52,155 bases of DNA from Bacillota bacterium (GCA_029101005.1 JAQXQE010000004.1:1-52155); one strand, 5' to 3'. Counted from the stretch's first letter, positions 8,781 through 17,039 are shown. The notes: generated by a model not told the origin, from the letters alone. Numbers and translations: made by a program.

Positions 8781-9956
8781 ATGAAGAACAAGTTTATTAC
8801 AGATAGTCATCTGTCTTATGTAAATAAGAGTGAGGCAATGGGTAAGTGTGACGTACTTGCTGCGTCAATGGACGATTGCATTAACCTCAGCATTGGTAAT
8901 CCTGATTTCGACACAGATCAGAGAGTAATAGATGCAGCTTTCGCAGATGCAGGCAACGGACATACTGGTTACACTAACTATCAGGGGGATCCAGAGTTCA
9001 GAGCAGAGATTGCTAAGATGTACAAGGAAGATTATGGAATGGACATTAAGGATGAGCAGATTCTGATCACATCATCAGGTTGCAGCTCACTCTTCCTTAT
9101 TATGAATATGATCTGCAATCCAGGAGATGAGATTATCGTTCAGGCACCTTACTTCAGTGCATACTCACTGCAGATTGAGCTGAACGGCGCTAAGCTCGTT
9201 GAGCTTCCAACATATGAGGAGGATGATTTCCAGATCAGACCTGAGCTCCTCGAGTCACTCATCACAGAGAAAACAAAGGCTATTCTTCTCAATACACCAA
9301 GCAACCCAACAGGTAGCTGCCTCACTGTTGAGACAATGGAGAAGATTGCAGCGATTGCTGAGAAGCATGATCTTCTCGTTATCGCTGATGACATCTACAC
9401 TGTATACAGCTATCAGCACAAGTTCGTGCCATTCGCATCACTGCCTGGTATGATGAAGAGAACTCTCACAATCAATTCATTCTCAAAGGACTACATTATG
9501 TGTGGTTGGAGGGTAAGTAACATCATTATGCCAGAGGAGTTCATGGAGGTTGCACTCAGAATTAACCAGGCTATGGTCTTCTGTGCTCCATCAGTATCAC
9601 AGCGCGCAGCAATGCACGGAATCAGAATGAGAAAGGAGATTCAGCCACCAGTATCAGCTGAGTTCAGAAAGAGACTTGAGTACGGTGCAGAGAGAGTTAA
9701 CGCCCTCAAGAATATGCACACTCAGTACCCACCTAAGGGAACTTTCTATCTCTGGATCAATATCAAGGATACAGGAATGACATCACAGGAGGCTCAGGAG
9801 TACATCCTTGAGAACGCACACGTTCTGATGCTCCCAGGCCCTGGCTTCGGTGAGTGCGGAGAGGGATACCTCAGAGCGTCACTGACAGTAGGTGTAGACA
9901 AGATCAAGGAGGCATTCGACAGAATCGAGAAGCTCGATATGTTCAAGCCAGAATAA
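8781..9956 (+). CDS. Class I/II PLP-dependent aminotransferase
   Basis: This 391-residue fold-type I aminotransferase is related to aspartate/aromatic aminotransferases. The PLP Lys is K236 in SINSFSKDYIMCGWR. NTPSNPTGS holds the cofactor-contacting Asn, followed by the IADDIYTVY region, and LRASLT holds the C-terminal Arg that binds the substrate carboxylate. The start at 8781 was chosen because GAAGGGA lies 8 nt upstream; longer in-frame extension upstream would run through the hairpin at 8726-8742. Codon use matches ribosomal protein genes, suggesting high expression. Its position before the ior operon fits a role in making 2-oxo acids from amino acids for the oxidoreductase, but specificity cannot be read from sequence. 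Confidence 0.93.
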   Translation: MKNKFITDSHLSYVNKSEAMGKCDVLAASMDDCINLSIGNPDFDTDQRVIDAAFADAGNGHTGYTNYQGDPEFRAEIAKMYKEDYGMDIKDEQILITSSGCSSLFLIMNMICNPGDEIIVQAPYFSAYSLQIELNGAKLVELPTYEEDDFQIRPELLESLITEKTKAILLNTPSNPTGSCLTVETMEKIAAIAEKHDLLVIADDIYTVYSYQHKFVPFASLPGMMKRTLTINSFSKDYIMCGWRVSNIIMPEEFMEVALRINQAMVFCAPSVSQRAAMHGIRMRKEIQPPVSAEFRKRLEYGAERVNALKNMHTQYPPKGTFYLWINIKDTGMTSQEAQEYILENAHVLMLPGPGFGECGEGYLRASLTVGVDKIKEAFDRIEKLDMFKPE

Positions 9957-9993
9957 GCTTCGCATCGCAGGAAGCTCACGGATAAGAGATAAA

Positions 9994-10024
9994 ACGGCTC
10001 GCGCATAGCGCGGGCCGTTTTTTT
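9994..10024 (+). terminator. Strong intrinsic terminator after the aminotransferase gene
   Basis: ACGGCTCGCGC pairs with GCGCGGGCCGT around a short ATA loop and is followed by seven Ts. It separates the aminotransferase transcript from the ior operon. Confidence 0.92.
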
Positions 10025-10036
10025 GCGTGAAGATTC

Positions 10037-10065
10037 TTGACAGCGGGAGGATGTAGGGATAGTAT
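10037..10065 (+). promoter_or_regulatory. Sigma-A promoter of the iorA-iorB-tetR-buk operon
   Basis: TTGACA (10037-10042) and TAGTAT (10060-10065) are separated by exactly 17 bp. This is a near-consensus housekeeping promoter, with transcription start expected near 10072. Confidence 0.8.
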
Positions 10066-10078
10066 GATGTTAGTTTCG

Positions 10079-10105
10079 TTGAATTGATTCAATGAACTGA
10101 TTCGG
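10079..10105 (+). promoter_or_regulatory. Operator-like palindrome and direct repeat in the iorA leader
   Basis: TTGAATTGATTCAA (10079-10092) is a perfect inverted repeat around TG. The word GAATTGATTC is repeated as GAACTGATTC 13 bp later. Both lie just downstream of the expected start site, where a repressor would block transcription. The TetR protein encoded in the same operon is the obvious candidate ligand-sensing repressor. This is inference. Confidence 0.5.
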
Positions 10106-10139
10106 TAAAGAATGGTATTGGAACGAAAGGGTGATTATT

Positions 10140-11900
10140 ATGAAGCATCTAATGTCAGGCAATGAAGCAATCGCTCGCGGAATATATGAGGCGGGAATCA
10201 AGGTTGCTTCGGCTTATCCGGGAACTCCGAGCACGGAGATTCTCGAGAATGCCGTGGAGTATAAAGATGATGTCTACTGCGAGTGGGCGCCTAATGAGAA
10301 GGTGGCACTCGAGGTGGCTTATGGAGCTTCGATTGCGGGATCGAGATCGATATGCACTATGAAGCTCGTTGGTGTTAACGTGGCGGCAGATCCGATGTTC
10401 ACTTCTGCATATAACGGAGTAACTGGTGGATTCATTATCGTAAGTGCTGATGATCCGGGCTTCCACTCTTCACAGAATGAGCAGGATAACAGAAATTACG
10501 CGAGACATGCGAAGATTGCGATGGTCGAGCCAGCGGACAGCCAGGAGTGTAAGGATTTCGTGAAGTATGCTTGTGAGATCTCGGAGATGTTCGACACGCC
10601 TGTGCTATTCAGAACAACGACAAGAATCAACCACTCGAAGAGCCTGGTTGAGTTCGGTGAGCGCGAGGAGCGTCAGGCTCCTGGGTATGTGAAGAACGCC
10701 CGCAAGTTCGTATGCGTACCTGCTAATGCGAGGGGCAATCACTACAAAGTAGAGAAGAGACAGACGGAGCTTGCTAAGTGGGGCGAGACCTGTCCGCTGA
10801 ATAAGATAGAGATGAACGGTACTAAGATTGGTGTCGTATCAGCAGGAGTATCGTATCAGTATGCGAAAGAGGTTTTCCCAGAGGATACATCATTCCTGAA
10901 GCTGGGACTCACATATCCGCTGCCAATCGAACTGATTCGAGACTTCGCATCGAAGGTGGATAAGTTATATGTAATCGAAGAGCTTGATCCATTTATGGAG
11001 AACGAGATTAGGGCGGCTGGTATTGAGTGTATCGGTAAGGAACTTACAGGTCTCTGCGAGGAACTCAATCCGCAGCTCGTTGGCGAGAGAGTTCTCGGCA
11101 AGGAGTTCCCAAGAAAGAAGGCTTCAGTTGAGCCAGTTGGCAGACCACCTGCACTTTGTCCGGGCTGTCCTCACAGAGGTTTCTTCTACACCCTTGCTGG
11201 CAAGAAGGATGTAATCGTGTCGGGAGATATTGGATGCTACGGACTGGGGTCATCTGCACCTCTAGAATGTATCGATTGTGTAGTATGCATGGGTGGCAGT
11301 TTCACCATGGGACACGGAATGTCAAAGTCATTCATGATGGAAGGAGTCAAGGATAAGAAGATATTCGCCGTTCTCGGTGACTCTACATTCTTCCACAATG
11401 GAATGCCAGGCGCTGCAGAGATTATCTTCAATAAGGGTAAACTCGTTCCAGTAATTCTGGATAACTCAATCACAGCTATGACGGGTCATCAGGATAATCC
11501 AAGCACAGGATTCACTCTTCAGGGTGATATCACATACTCAGTTAAGATTGAGGCTGTAATGCAGGCTCTCGGTTATGAGGAGATCATCATAGTTGATCCG
11601 CAGGATCTAGCGGCTATGAATAAGGCCTGCGATGATGCTATCGACTTCCTCGAGAAGGGAGTTGCTGTATGCATCATCACTCGTCGTCCTTGTGTGCTCC
11701 TCAAGAGAGCTAAGATTGAGAAGGCTCTTTGCAAGGTGGATACAGATAAGTGCAAGAGCTGCAGACGATGCCTCAAAGTCGGCTGCCCTGCAGTAGCATT
11801 CAGAGATGGCAAGGCATATATTGATTCAAACCAGTGCGTAGGATGTACGGTATGTGCTCAGGCATGTCCGTTCGGAGCAATCGAGAAGGAGGTAAGATAG
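10140..11900 (+). CDS. iorA: Indolepyruvate:ferredoxin oxidoreductase, alpha subunit
   Basis: This 586-residue subunit belongs to the enzyme that oxidatively decarboxylates aryl pyruvates (from Trp, Phe, Tyr) to aryl-acetyl-CoA while reducing ferredoxin. The N-terminal pyrimidine-type domain begins GNEAIARGIYEAGIKVASAY. The TPP-binding region carries CPGCPHRGFFYTL, GDIGCYGLG and GDSTFFHNGM. The C-terminus is a two-cluster ferredoxin domain (about 538-586) with CKSCRRCLKVGCP and CVGCTVCAQACP. The ATG at 10140 lies 9 nt after GAAAGG; an in-frame GTG at 10131 touches that site and is less likely. iorB starts 2 nt after its stop. A branched-chain or general 2-oxoacid range is also possible. Confidence 0.96.
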   Translation: MKHLMSGNEAIARGIYEAGIKVASAYPGTPSTEILENAVEYKDDVYCEWAPNEKVALEVAYGASIAGSRSICTMKLVGVNVAADPMFTSAYNGVTGGFIIVSADDPGFHSSQNEQDNRNYARHAKIAMVEPADSQECKDFVKYACEISEMFDTPVLFRTTTRINHSKSLVEFGEREERQAPGYVKNARKFVCVPANARGNHYKVEKRQTELAKWGETCPLNKIEMNGTKIGVVSAGVSYQYAKEVFPEDTSFLKLGLTYPLPIELIRDFASKVDKLYVIEELDPFMENEIRAAGIECIGKELTGLCEELNPQLVGERVLGKEFPRKKASVEPVGRPPALCPGCPHRGFFYTLAGKKDVIVSGDIGCYGLGSSAPLECIDCVVCMGGSFTMGHGMSKSFMMEGVKDKKIFAVLGDSTFFHNGMPGAAEIIFNKGKLVPVILDNSITAMTGHQDNPSTGFTLQGDITYSVKIEAVMQALGYEEIIIVDPQDLAAMNKACDDAIDFLEKGVAVCIITRRPCVLLKRAKIEKALCKVDTDKCKSCRRCLKVGCPAVAFRDGKAYIDSNQCVGCTVCAQACPFGAIEKEVR

Positions 11901-11901
11901 A

Positions 11902-12477
11902 ATGGCAGTTACAAGCATACTTCTCTGCGGAGTAGGTGGACAGGGTGCCATCCTCATCAGCAGAATTCTCACTGAAGGACTGTGCGAATCTGGCTATGAT
12001 GTCAAGCAGTGCGAGGACCACGGAATGGCACAGAGAGGTGGAAGCGTAACTACCCAGGTGCGCTTCGGCGATAAGGTATATGGACCTGTATTCGGTCAGG
12101 GTCAGGCAGACATTATGATTGCGCTTGAGAAGATGGAAGCTGTTCGCTGTGCTGGCTTCCTCAAACCTGACGGAATTGCAATAATCAATGACTACAGACA
12201 GGACTCAAGCTTAACTGCGAGCGGCTTAGCTGAATATCCAGAAGGCTGTGTTGAGTCAATGCAGGAGCAGTTCAAGACTGTAGTTGTAAAGGCAGAAGAA
12301 ATTGCTAAGAGTCTCGGCAATGCGAAATGCATGAATGTTGTCCTCTTCGGCGCGGCAAGCGAGTATATCGGAGCAGGCGATATCGATTGGGAAGAGGTCG
12401 TATCGAAAGTTGTTCCTGAGAAACATCGCGAACTCAATATCGCAGCTTTCAAGGCAGGAAGAGAAGCAGCTCGATAG
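11902..12477 (+). CDS. iorB: Indolepyruvate:ferredoxin oxidoreductase, beta subunit
   Basis: This 191-residue gamma-domain subunit pairs with IorA. It has the glycine-rich start CGVGGQGAILISRIL and the conserved HGMAQRGGSVTTQVRFG, both standard for this subunit. The site GAAGGAGG lies inside the end of iorA, and the genes are 2 nt apart, so expression is tightly coupled. The product would complete the CoA- and ferredoxin-dependent oxidation of aryl pyruvates in the cytoplasm. Confidence 0.95.
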   Translation: MAVTSILLCGVGGQGAILISRILTEGLCESGYDVKQCEDHGMAQRGGSVTTQVRFGDKVYGPVFGQGQADIMIALEKMEAVRCAGFLKPDGIAIINDYRQDSSLTASGLAEYPEGCVESMQEQFKTVVVKAEEIAKSLGNAKCMNVVLFGAASEYIGAGDIDWEEVVSKVVPEKHRELNIAAFKAGREAAR

Positions 12478-12508
12478 ATATCAATAGTAACAGCAGAAAG
12501 GAATAGCT

Positions 12509-13156
12509 ATGGCTAAAGAAGCAGTAGAATCAAGTCTCAGAGTGGGCAAACGCAAGCAACAGGCTCTCGATATGAAGGAGAAGATAGAGAAGGCAGCCAT
12601 TGCTCTCTTTGGAGAGAAGGGATTTGAGAACGTATCTATGGAAGAGATAGCGGAGAAGGCTGGATGCTCGGTGGGCAATATCTATCATTATTTCGCCGGT
12701 AAGCAGTCTTTGACAGCTGGTCTGACCCATTATGTCGATGAGAAATATCTGCTCTTAGAAGAGCGATATTTCGGCGAGAAGGGCGAGATGAGTAAGTCTT
12801 CGGCAGCTGAGAAGTTCATCGACTTCAGCGCTGAAGCTCTGAAGATTGATTCAAAAGAACCACTGCTCTTCGATTGCTTCGGATACAGCATAAGATATCC
12901 AGAACTAGAGGTTCTGCGATTTGATTCGGAAGAGGTATACCCTAGAATTCTCAGAAGAATAATCGAAGAGCTCGATGAGGAGATTGGCTTTGCTGATCCA
13001 CATACTAAGGAAGATGTCGAGAGAATGTTCATCACACTGAACAGGGGACTTCTCCTTCAGTGGAGAATAGAACTTAACAGCTTCGACATCGCAGAGAACG
13101 GCAGGCTGATGGCAGAGGCTGCTCTCAATGGAGTTATCAGAAAGGAACAGAAGTGA
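12509..13156 (+). CDS. TetR/AcrR-family transcriptional regulator
   Basis: This 215-residue regulator has a TetR-type N-terminal helix-turn-helix over about residues 28-75, including GFENVSMEEIAEKAGCSVGN and then IYHYFAGKQSL. The C-terminal ligand domain is not assignable. It is placed between iorB (31 nt upstream) and the kinase gene, whose ATG overlaps its TGA stop (TGATG), so regulator and kinase are translated together. The most natural target is the palindrome at 10079-10092 in front of its own operon, with an acyl-CoA, aryl acid or similar product as effector. That is inference. Confidence 0.9.
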   Translation: MAKEAVESSLRVGKRKQQALDMKEKIEKAAIALFGEKGFENVSMEEIAEKAGCSVGNIYHYFAGKQSLTAGLTHYVDEKYLLLEERYFGEKGEMSKSSAAEKFIDFSAEALKIDSKEPLLFDCFGYSIRYPELEVLRFDSEEVYPRILRRIIEELDEEIGFADPHTKEDVERMFITLNRGLLLQWRIELNSFDIAENGRLMAEAALNGVIRKEQK

Positions 13157-14265
13157 TGGCTAATCTGATTCTAGTAATTAATCCGGGAGCGACATCTACT
13201 AAGGTTGCTCTCTTCGATGGTACAGTAGAGCGATGCTCGGAGAATCTAGAGCATCCAGTTGAAGAACTGTCCAAATTCAAAGATATTAACGACCAGCTCG
13301 AGATGAGAGAGAAGGCTGTATACGAATTCCTCGATAGACAAGGGGTTAAGGTATCCGATCTCGACGGAATTGCGGCAAGAGGAGGCTGTGTCGCAGAGCT
13401 GGAGACTGGCGCATATGTGATAGACGAGCATTTTACCCAGCTGGCGAGAGACACAATCAATCCGCATGCATCTAACCTCGCAATTATGATTGCTCACGAG
13501 ATGAAGAAGGAGTATGGCGTGCCTGCATACGCATATGACCTCGTATGCGGTACTGGCAAGCCTGAGGAGATGTTCACCCTCTCTGGCGTACCTGAGCTTG
13601 CTAAGCCATTCCTCGGACACGTTCTCAACGCTAGAGCGGTGTCATTCGAGCAGGCGAGAAGAGATGGCAAGTCGATCTACGAGCAGACATATATCAGCGC
13701 GCACCTCGGCGGAGGCTGCTCGGGAGAGCTCGTTGTCAATGGAGTCATCAAGGACCAGATCGGAGATGACGAGGGTTGCTTCAGTCCAGAAAGATGTGGA
13801 GGTGTTCCGTGCCGCAAGCTCGTGAGACTCTGCTACTCGGGCAAGTATACTGAGAAGGAGATGCAGAAGAAACTCAAGAGTGAGAGTGGCTTCAAAGCGT
13901 ACCTCGGAACTACAGATATAAGAGAAGTTGTGAAGATGATTGAAGAAGGCGACGAGTTCGCGAAAGTCGTGCTCGATGCGTTCATCCTGCAGATTGCGAG
14001 AGTAATCGGTCAGCTCGCAGTTGCAGTCGATGGCAAGGTCGACAAGATCATTCTCACAGGAGGAATCGCGCATAATAAGATGGTTACAGATGGTGTCACA
14101 AAGAGAGTTGAGTTCATTGCACCAGTAGTTATCATACCTGGAAGCTTTGAGATGGAGGCTCTGGCTGGAGGCGTTGACAGAGTGCTCCGTGGCGAGGAAG
14201 AGGCTCGCACTTACACAGGTGGACCGATGCTCGATGAACCATCGAGAACCTATCTCACGAGATAG
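13156..14265 (+). CDS. buk: Butyrate-kinase-like acyl (aryl- or branched-chain) kinase
   Basis: This 369-residue ASKHA-fold kinase is of the butyrate kinase group, which uses acyl phosphate and ADP to make the acid and ATP. Family landmarks are NPGATSTK (usually NPGSTSTK) at about 9-16, HASN, the phosphate loop HLGGGCSG, FSPERCGGVP, RLCYSGKYT and the adenosine region ILTGGIAHN near the C-terminus. Several loops differ from true butyrate kinases, and the C-terminus is about 15 residues longer. No phosphotransacylase (ptb) is next to it, as would be usual. In this operon the likely substrate is the acyl phosphate derived from the IorAB product, for example phenylacetyl or isobutyryl phosphate. 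The start is the ATG overlapping the tetR stop. Confidence 0.85.
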   Translation: MANLILVINPGATSTKVALFDGTVERCSENLEHPVEELSKFKDINDQLEMREKAVYEFLDRQGVKVSDLDGIAARGGCVAELETGAYVIDEHFTQLARDTINPHASNLAIMIAHEMKKEYGVPAYAYDLVCGTGKPEEMFTLSGVPELAKPFLGHVLNARAVSFEQARRDGKSIYEQTYISAHLGGGCSGELVVNGVIKDQIGDDEGCFSPERCGGVPCRKLVRLCYSGKYTEKEMQKKLKSESGFKAYLGTTDIREVVKMIEEGDEFAKVVLDAFILQIARVIGQLAVAVDGKVDKIILTGGIAHNKMVTDGVTKRVEFIAPVVIIPGSFEMEALAGGVDRVLRGEEEARTYTGGPMLDEPSRTYLTR

Positions 14266-14280
14266 CGCGACCAAGATAAG

Positions 14281-14307
14281 CTTGCGGCTATTGTGCCGCA
14301 GGTTTTA
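14281..14307 (+). terminator. Terminator of the ior-buk operon
   Basis: CTTGCGGC (14281-14288) pairs with GCCGCAGG (14295-14302), with one wobble pair, and TTTTA follows. It lies 16 nt after the kinase stop. Confidence 0.8.
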
Positions 14308-14310
14308 TAT

Positions 14311-14347
14311 AAGATAAAAATAGCGGATATCCCACCGGATATCCGCT
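14311..14347 (-). terminator. Terminator of the acyl-CoA ligase gene
   Basis: An 11-bp perfect stem (14322-14332 with 14337-14347) around a 4-nt loop is followed on the minus strand by ATTTTTATC. It ends the convergent minus-strand transcript and sits back to back with the forward terminator. Confidence 0.88.
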
Positions 14348-14359
14348 TAGTGTTTGTCG

Positions 14360-16126
14360 CTAGTTCTTCTTAGCGTTCGAGATGTGCTCGAGCTCGTTGT
14401 TAGCGAGTATATTGTCGATCTCGATCTGGCGCTTAACCTTGGCTGTGGTTGTCTTAACCATTGGCTCGAGGCTTGTTGCGAGATATGAGATGTGCTTGTA
14501 TACAGGGAAGGTCTGGTTCAGTGCCTTGATGTCCTCCCAGATTACAGGGCGGATAGCCTTCTCGGCATCCTCTGCGCTGAGGTCTGGGTACTGAGCCTTG
14601 AGGTACTCCTTGTTCAGGACAATCTTAGTAGCGATTGCCATATCCTCACCATCTGGAATTCCGAAAACAATGCTCTCCTCGTTATATGGAAGATCTGCAA
14701 TGCTTGGCTCAAGCTCCTCTGGGTAGATGTTCTTACCGTTCTTGAGAACGATTACATTCTTCTTACGACCTGTGATGTATACATAGCCGTCCTTGTCCAT
14801 CTTGCCGTAGTCTCCTGTGTGGAACCAGCCGTCCTTGATAACCTCGGCTGTAGCTTCTGGGTTCTTGTAGTATCCGAGCATTACATTCTCACCACGAGCG
14901 ATGATCTCTCCGATGCCGTCCTCATCAGGATTATCGATGCGAACCTCAACGTTAGGAAGTGATGGTCCAACTGACTTTGGTCTGTTCTGGCGTGGGCTCT
15001 CTGAGGCGATTACAGGAGCAGTCTCGGTCAGGCCGTAGCCGTTAACAGTCTGGATGCCCCAGTCGTAGAAGTCTGCCTGAACCTCAGGGCTGATAGGGGC
15101 AGCTCCACTGATGAGCAGTCTGAAGTTGCCACCGATGCCCTCGTGAACAGACTTGAAGAACTTCTTACGGAGGTCGATTCCACATTTCATGAGAACGCGG
15201 CTGACTTTCTGCATCTTGCGCATGAGCTCGAGCTTGCCCTGCTTCTTAGCATTCTGAAGAACTCTCTTGTGGATTGACTCGAGAATCAGAGGTACGCAGA
15301 AGAATGCAGTTACGTGGTACTCAGCGAAGTTCTTCTGGATGTGCTTGAGGCCGTCGCAGAATGCTGTTGTCGCACCCTGGCACATAAACATGAGCTGACC
15401 TGTGCATCCGAAAGTATGGTGGTATGGAAGCAGCGCGAGACCAACGTCGTTAGCGTTGATATCCTCGTGAATCTGCATTCCATAGATATTACATGCGATA
15501 TTTCTATGTGAGAGCATTACTGCCTTGGCATTGCTTGTTGTGCCAGAAGTAAAGAGCAGGATGCTCATAGCATTGTCATCAATCTCAGCATCGAGGAAGT
15601 CGCGATTACCCTCATCGAGCAGTTTGCCGCCTTCTTCAATGAGACCCTTGAGCTCGTCAAAGCAGATGAGTGACTTGAGAGAAGTCTCTCCGCTCTCCAT
15701 AATTCTTTTGAGTTTCTCCTCGTGAGCTGGGTCGTAGATGATTGTGTCAGCCTCACTGATAACAAGTGAGTTCACAATCTCGTGCTCAGGTAGTACGTTA
15801 TCCAGCGGAATAACGAGGCCTGTGCCCATTACAGTCGCATAGTAGGCGAGAATCCACTCATAGCAGTTCTTGCCGATAACGGCGATTCTGTGGCCCTTGA
15901 AGCCCTTTGCAATGAGTGCTGTTCCGAGAGAATTGATGTGGCGACGCATCTCCTTGAACTTGATGTGAGTATACTTCTCTTCCTCTGGAAGATCGTCCCA
16001 CTTAACACCCTTAGGCGCCTTGTTCTTGATGATGAATACGTCCTTCTCGGCGTACTTCTCTGTGCAGTCAAGAATGATCTCACGGAGATTCTTGTAATCT
16101 ACAGGTGGGTAAGTTGTGTAATTCAT
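14360..16126 (-). CDS. AMP-forming acyl-CoA ligase (long-chain fatty acid or aryl acid CoA ligase)
   Basis: This 588-residue ANL-family enzyme activates a carboxylic acid with ATP to an acyl-AMP and then to the CoA thioester. The P-loop LFTSGTTSNAKAVMLSH, the GYGLTETAP motif, the hinge region WFHTGDYGKMDKDG and YITGRKKNVIVLKNGKNIYP are all present. The C-terminal catalytic Lys region is in LEPMVKTTTAKVKRQ. Length and motifs fit FadD-like ligases of Clostridia. It faces the ior-buk operon but is separated by two terminators. It could activate membrane-derived or exogenous fatty acids or aryl acids. Its promoter at 16177-16205 overlaps a palindrome, so it is probably repressed by a dedicated regulator. 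Confidence 0.92.
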   Translation of the reverse strand: MNYTTYPPVDYKNLREIILDCTEKYAEKDVFIIKNKAPKGVKWDDLPEEEKYTHIKFKEMRRHINSLGTALIAKGFKGHRIAVIGKNCYEWILAYYATVMGTGLVIPLDNVLPEHEIVNSLVISEADTIIYDPAHEEKLKRIMESGETSLKSLICFDELKGLIEEGGKLLDEGNRDFLDAEIDDNAMSILLFTSGTTSNAKAVMLSHRNIACNIYGMQIHEDINANDVGLALLPYHHTFGCTGQLMFMCQGATTAFCDGLKHIQKNFAEYHVTAFFCVPLILESIHKRVLQNAKKQGKLELMRKMQKVSRVLMKCGIDLRKKFFKSVHEGIGGNFRLLISGAAPISPEVQADFYDWGIQTVNGYGLTETAPVIASESPRQNRPKSVGPSLPNVEVRIDNPDEDGIGEIIARGENVMLGYYKNPEATAEVIKDGWFHTGDYGKMDKDGYVYITGRKKNVIVLKNGKNIYPEELEPSIADLPYNEESIVFGIPDGEDMAIATKIVLNKEYLKAQYPDLSAEDAEKAIRPVIWEDIKALNQTFPVYKHISYLATSLEPMVKTTTAKVKRQIEIDNILANNELEHISNAKKN

Positions 16127-16145
16127 ATTTGTCGTCCCTCTAATG

Positions 16146-16173
16146 TATTAGTATTTCGAAACTATTACTAATA
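16146..16173 (-). promoter_or_regulatory. Operator-like inverted repeat at the acyl-CoA ligase start site
   Basis: TATTAGTA (16146-16153) and TACTAATA (16166-16173) are perfect 8-bp inverted arms around 12 bp that contain the palindrome TTTCGAAA. It covers the expected start site of the minus-strand promoter. The outer arms recall FapR sites, but the spacing is much too long for FapR. Confidence 0.55.
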
Positions 16174-16176
16174 AAC

Positions 16177-16205
16177 ATAATATGCCAAAATGTTGCCTCT
16201 TTCAA
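16177..16205 (-). promoter_or_regulatory. Promoter of the acyl-CoA ligase gene
   Basis: On the minus strand, TTGAAA (16205-16200) and TATTAT (16182-16177) are spaced by 17 bp. It lies in the short gap after proC, so the ligase can be transcribed independently of proC. Confidence 0.75.
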
Positions 16206-16212
16206 GTCCGCT

Positions 16213-17001
16213 CTATCCCATGATTGAATCAATCGACTCAATCATAGCATCCCTGATGCCAGCCTTCTCGAGCGCAGCAACGCCCTTGATAGTCGCACCT
16301 CCAGGCGAGCACACACCGTCCTTGAGTACGCCAGGATGCATGCCAGTCTCGAGCAGGTACTTCGCAGTGCCGCACATCATCTGCTCAACGAGTCTGTATG
16401 CGGCAGCTCTCTGCATACCGTGCTTGACCGCCGCGTCGGCAAGTCCTTCAGCCACCTGAGCGATAAAAGCAGGGGTGGACCCTGCAACTATTCCTCCGAG
16501 GTCAAGCAGTTCCGGCGCTACGAATTCGAGTAGCGCAATCTGACCGAAGATCTCCTTGAATGCGGCAAGCTGTTCATCAGTGAGAGTGTGTCTGCTCTCA
16601 CATACGAAGATTCCCTCACCAACAGATACTGGAGTATTAGGAACAGTAGAGATGTGGTTGCAGCCCTTGAGGAAGCCCTCGTAATCTGCACAACCCACAC
16701 CGTATGCGATGTTGACAATTATCTTGCCAGACAGGCAGTCTGCAATCTCCTCGCAGATGGCCTTGACCTGCTGCGGGAGAACACCGATGACAACGATATC
16801 CGCATCCTTAGCAGCCTCAGCGTTAGTGCTGCAGGCTCTTATTCCGCGCTTCTCACAATTAGCTGCCAGCTTCTCGTAATTGCGAGCACTTGCTGTAATA
16901 TTCTCAGCCTTGACGACTTCCTTACAGAGTATGCCATCGCAGATTGCGGATGCCATACTGCCGAAGCCAACGAAAGCTATCTTTGCTTCTGATATAGACA
17001 T
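16213..17001 (-). CDS. proC: Pyrroline-5-carboxylate reductase
   Basis: This 262-residue enzyme makes L-proline from pyrroline-5-carboxylate with NAD(P)H. The N-terminal Rossmann motif is IAFVGFGSMASAI. The family C-terminal signature, with PGGATIKGVAALEKAGIRDA, lies near the end. The start at 17001 was chosen because GAGGAGG lies 8 nt upstream on the minus strand; an in-frame ATG at 17055 sits upstream of the predicted start of transcription. It is transcribed divergently from rarA, from a promoter that overlaps the rarA promoter. Confidence 0.94.
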   Translation of the reverse strand: MSISEAKIAFVGFGSMASAICDGILCKEVVKAENITASARNYEKLAANCEKRGIRACSTNAEAAKDADIVVIGVLPQQVKAICEEIADCLSGKIIVNIAYGVGCADYEGFLKGCNHISTVPNTPVSVGEGIFVCESRHTLTDEQLAAFKEIFGQIALLEFVAPELLDLGGIVAGSTPAFIAQVAEGLADAAVKHGMQRAAAYRLVEQMMCGTAKYLLETGMHPGVLKDGVCSPGGATIKGVAALEKAGIRDAMIESIDSIMG

Positions 17002-17039
17002 AGTGAACCTCCTCTTCGAGCGTTTGGGTGTATACTTAC

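Noticed and set aside
13642-14274. A 210-codon minus-strand open frame opposite the kinase gene
   Set aside because: Antisense shadow of a well-recognised butyrate-kinase-like gene.
16146-16173. FapR operator in front of the acyl-CoA ligase gene
   Set aside because: The arms TTAGTA/TACTAA match but the 12-14 bp spacing is far longer than the 5 bp of known FapR sites.
16216-16245. A TTGA-rich inverted repeat in the end of proC, similar to the iorA palindrome
   Set aside because: It lies in the coding sequence for the repetitive C-terminus (MIESIDSIM) and probably follows from the codons used.
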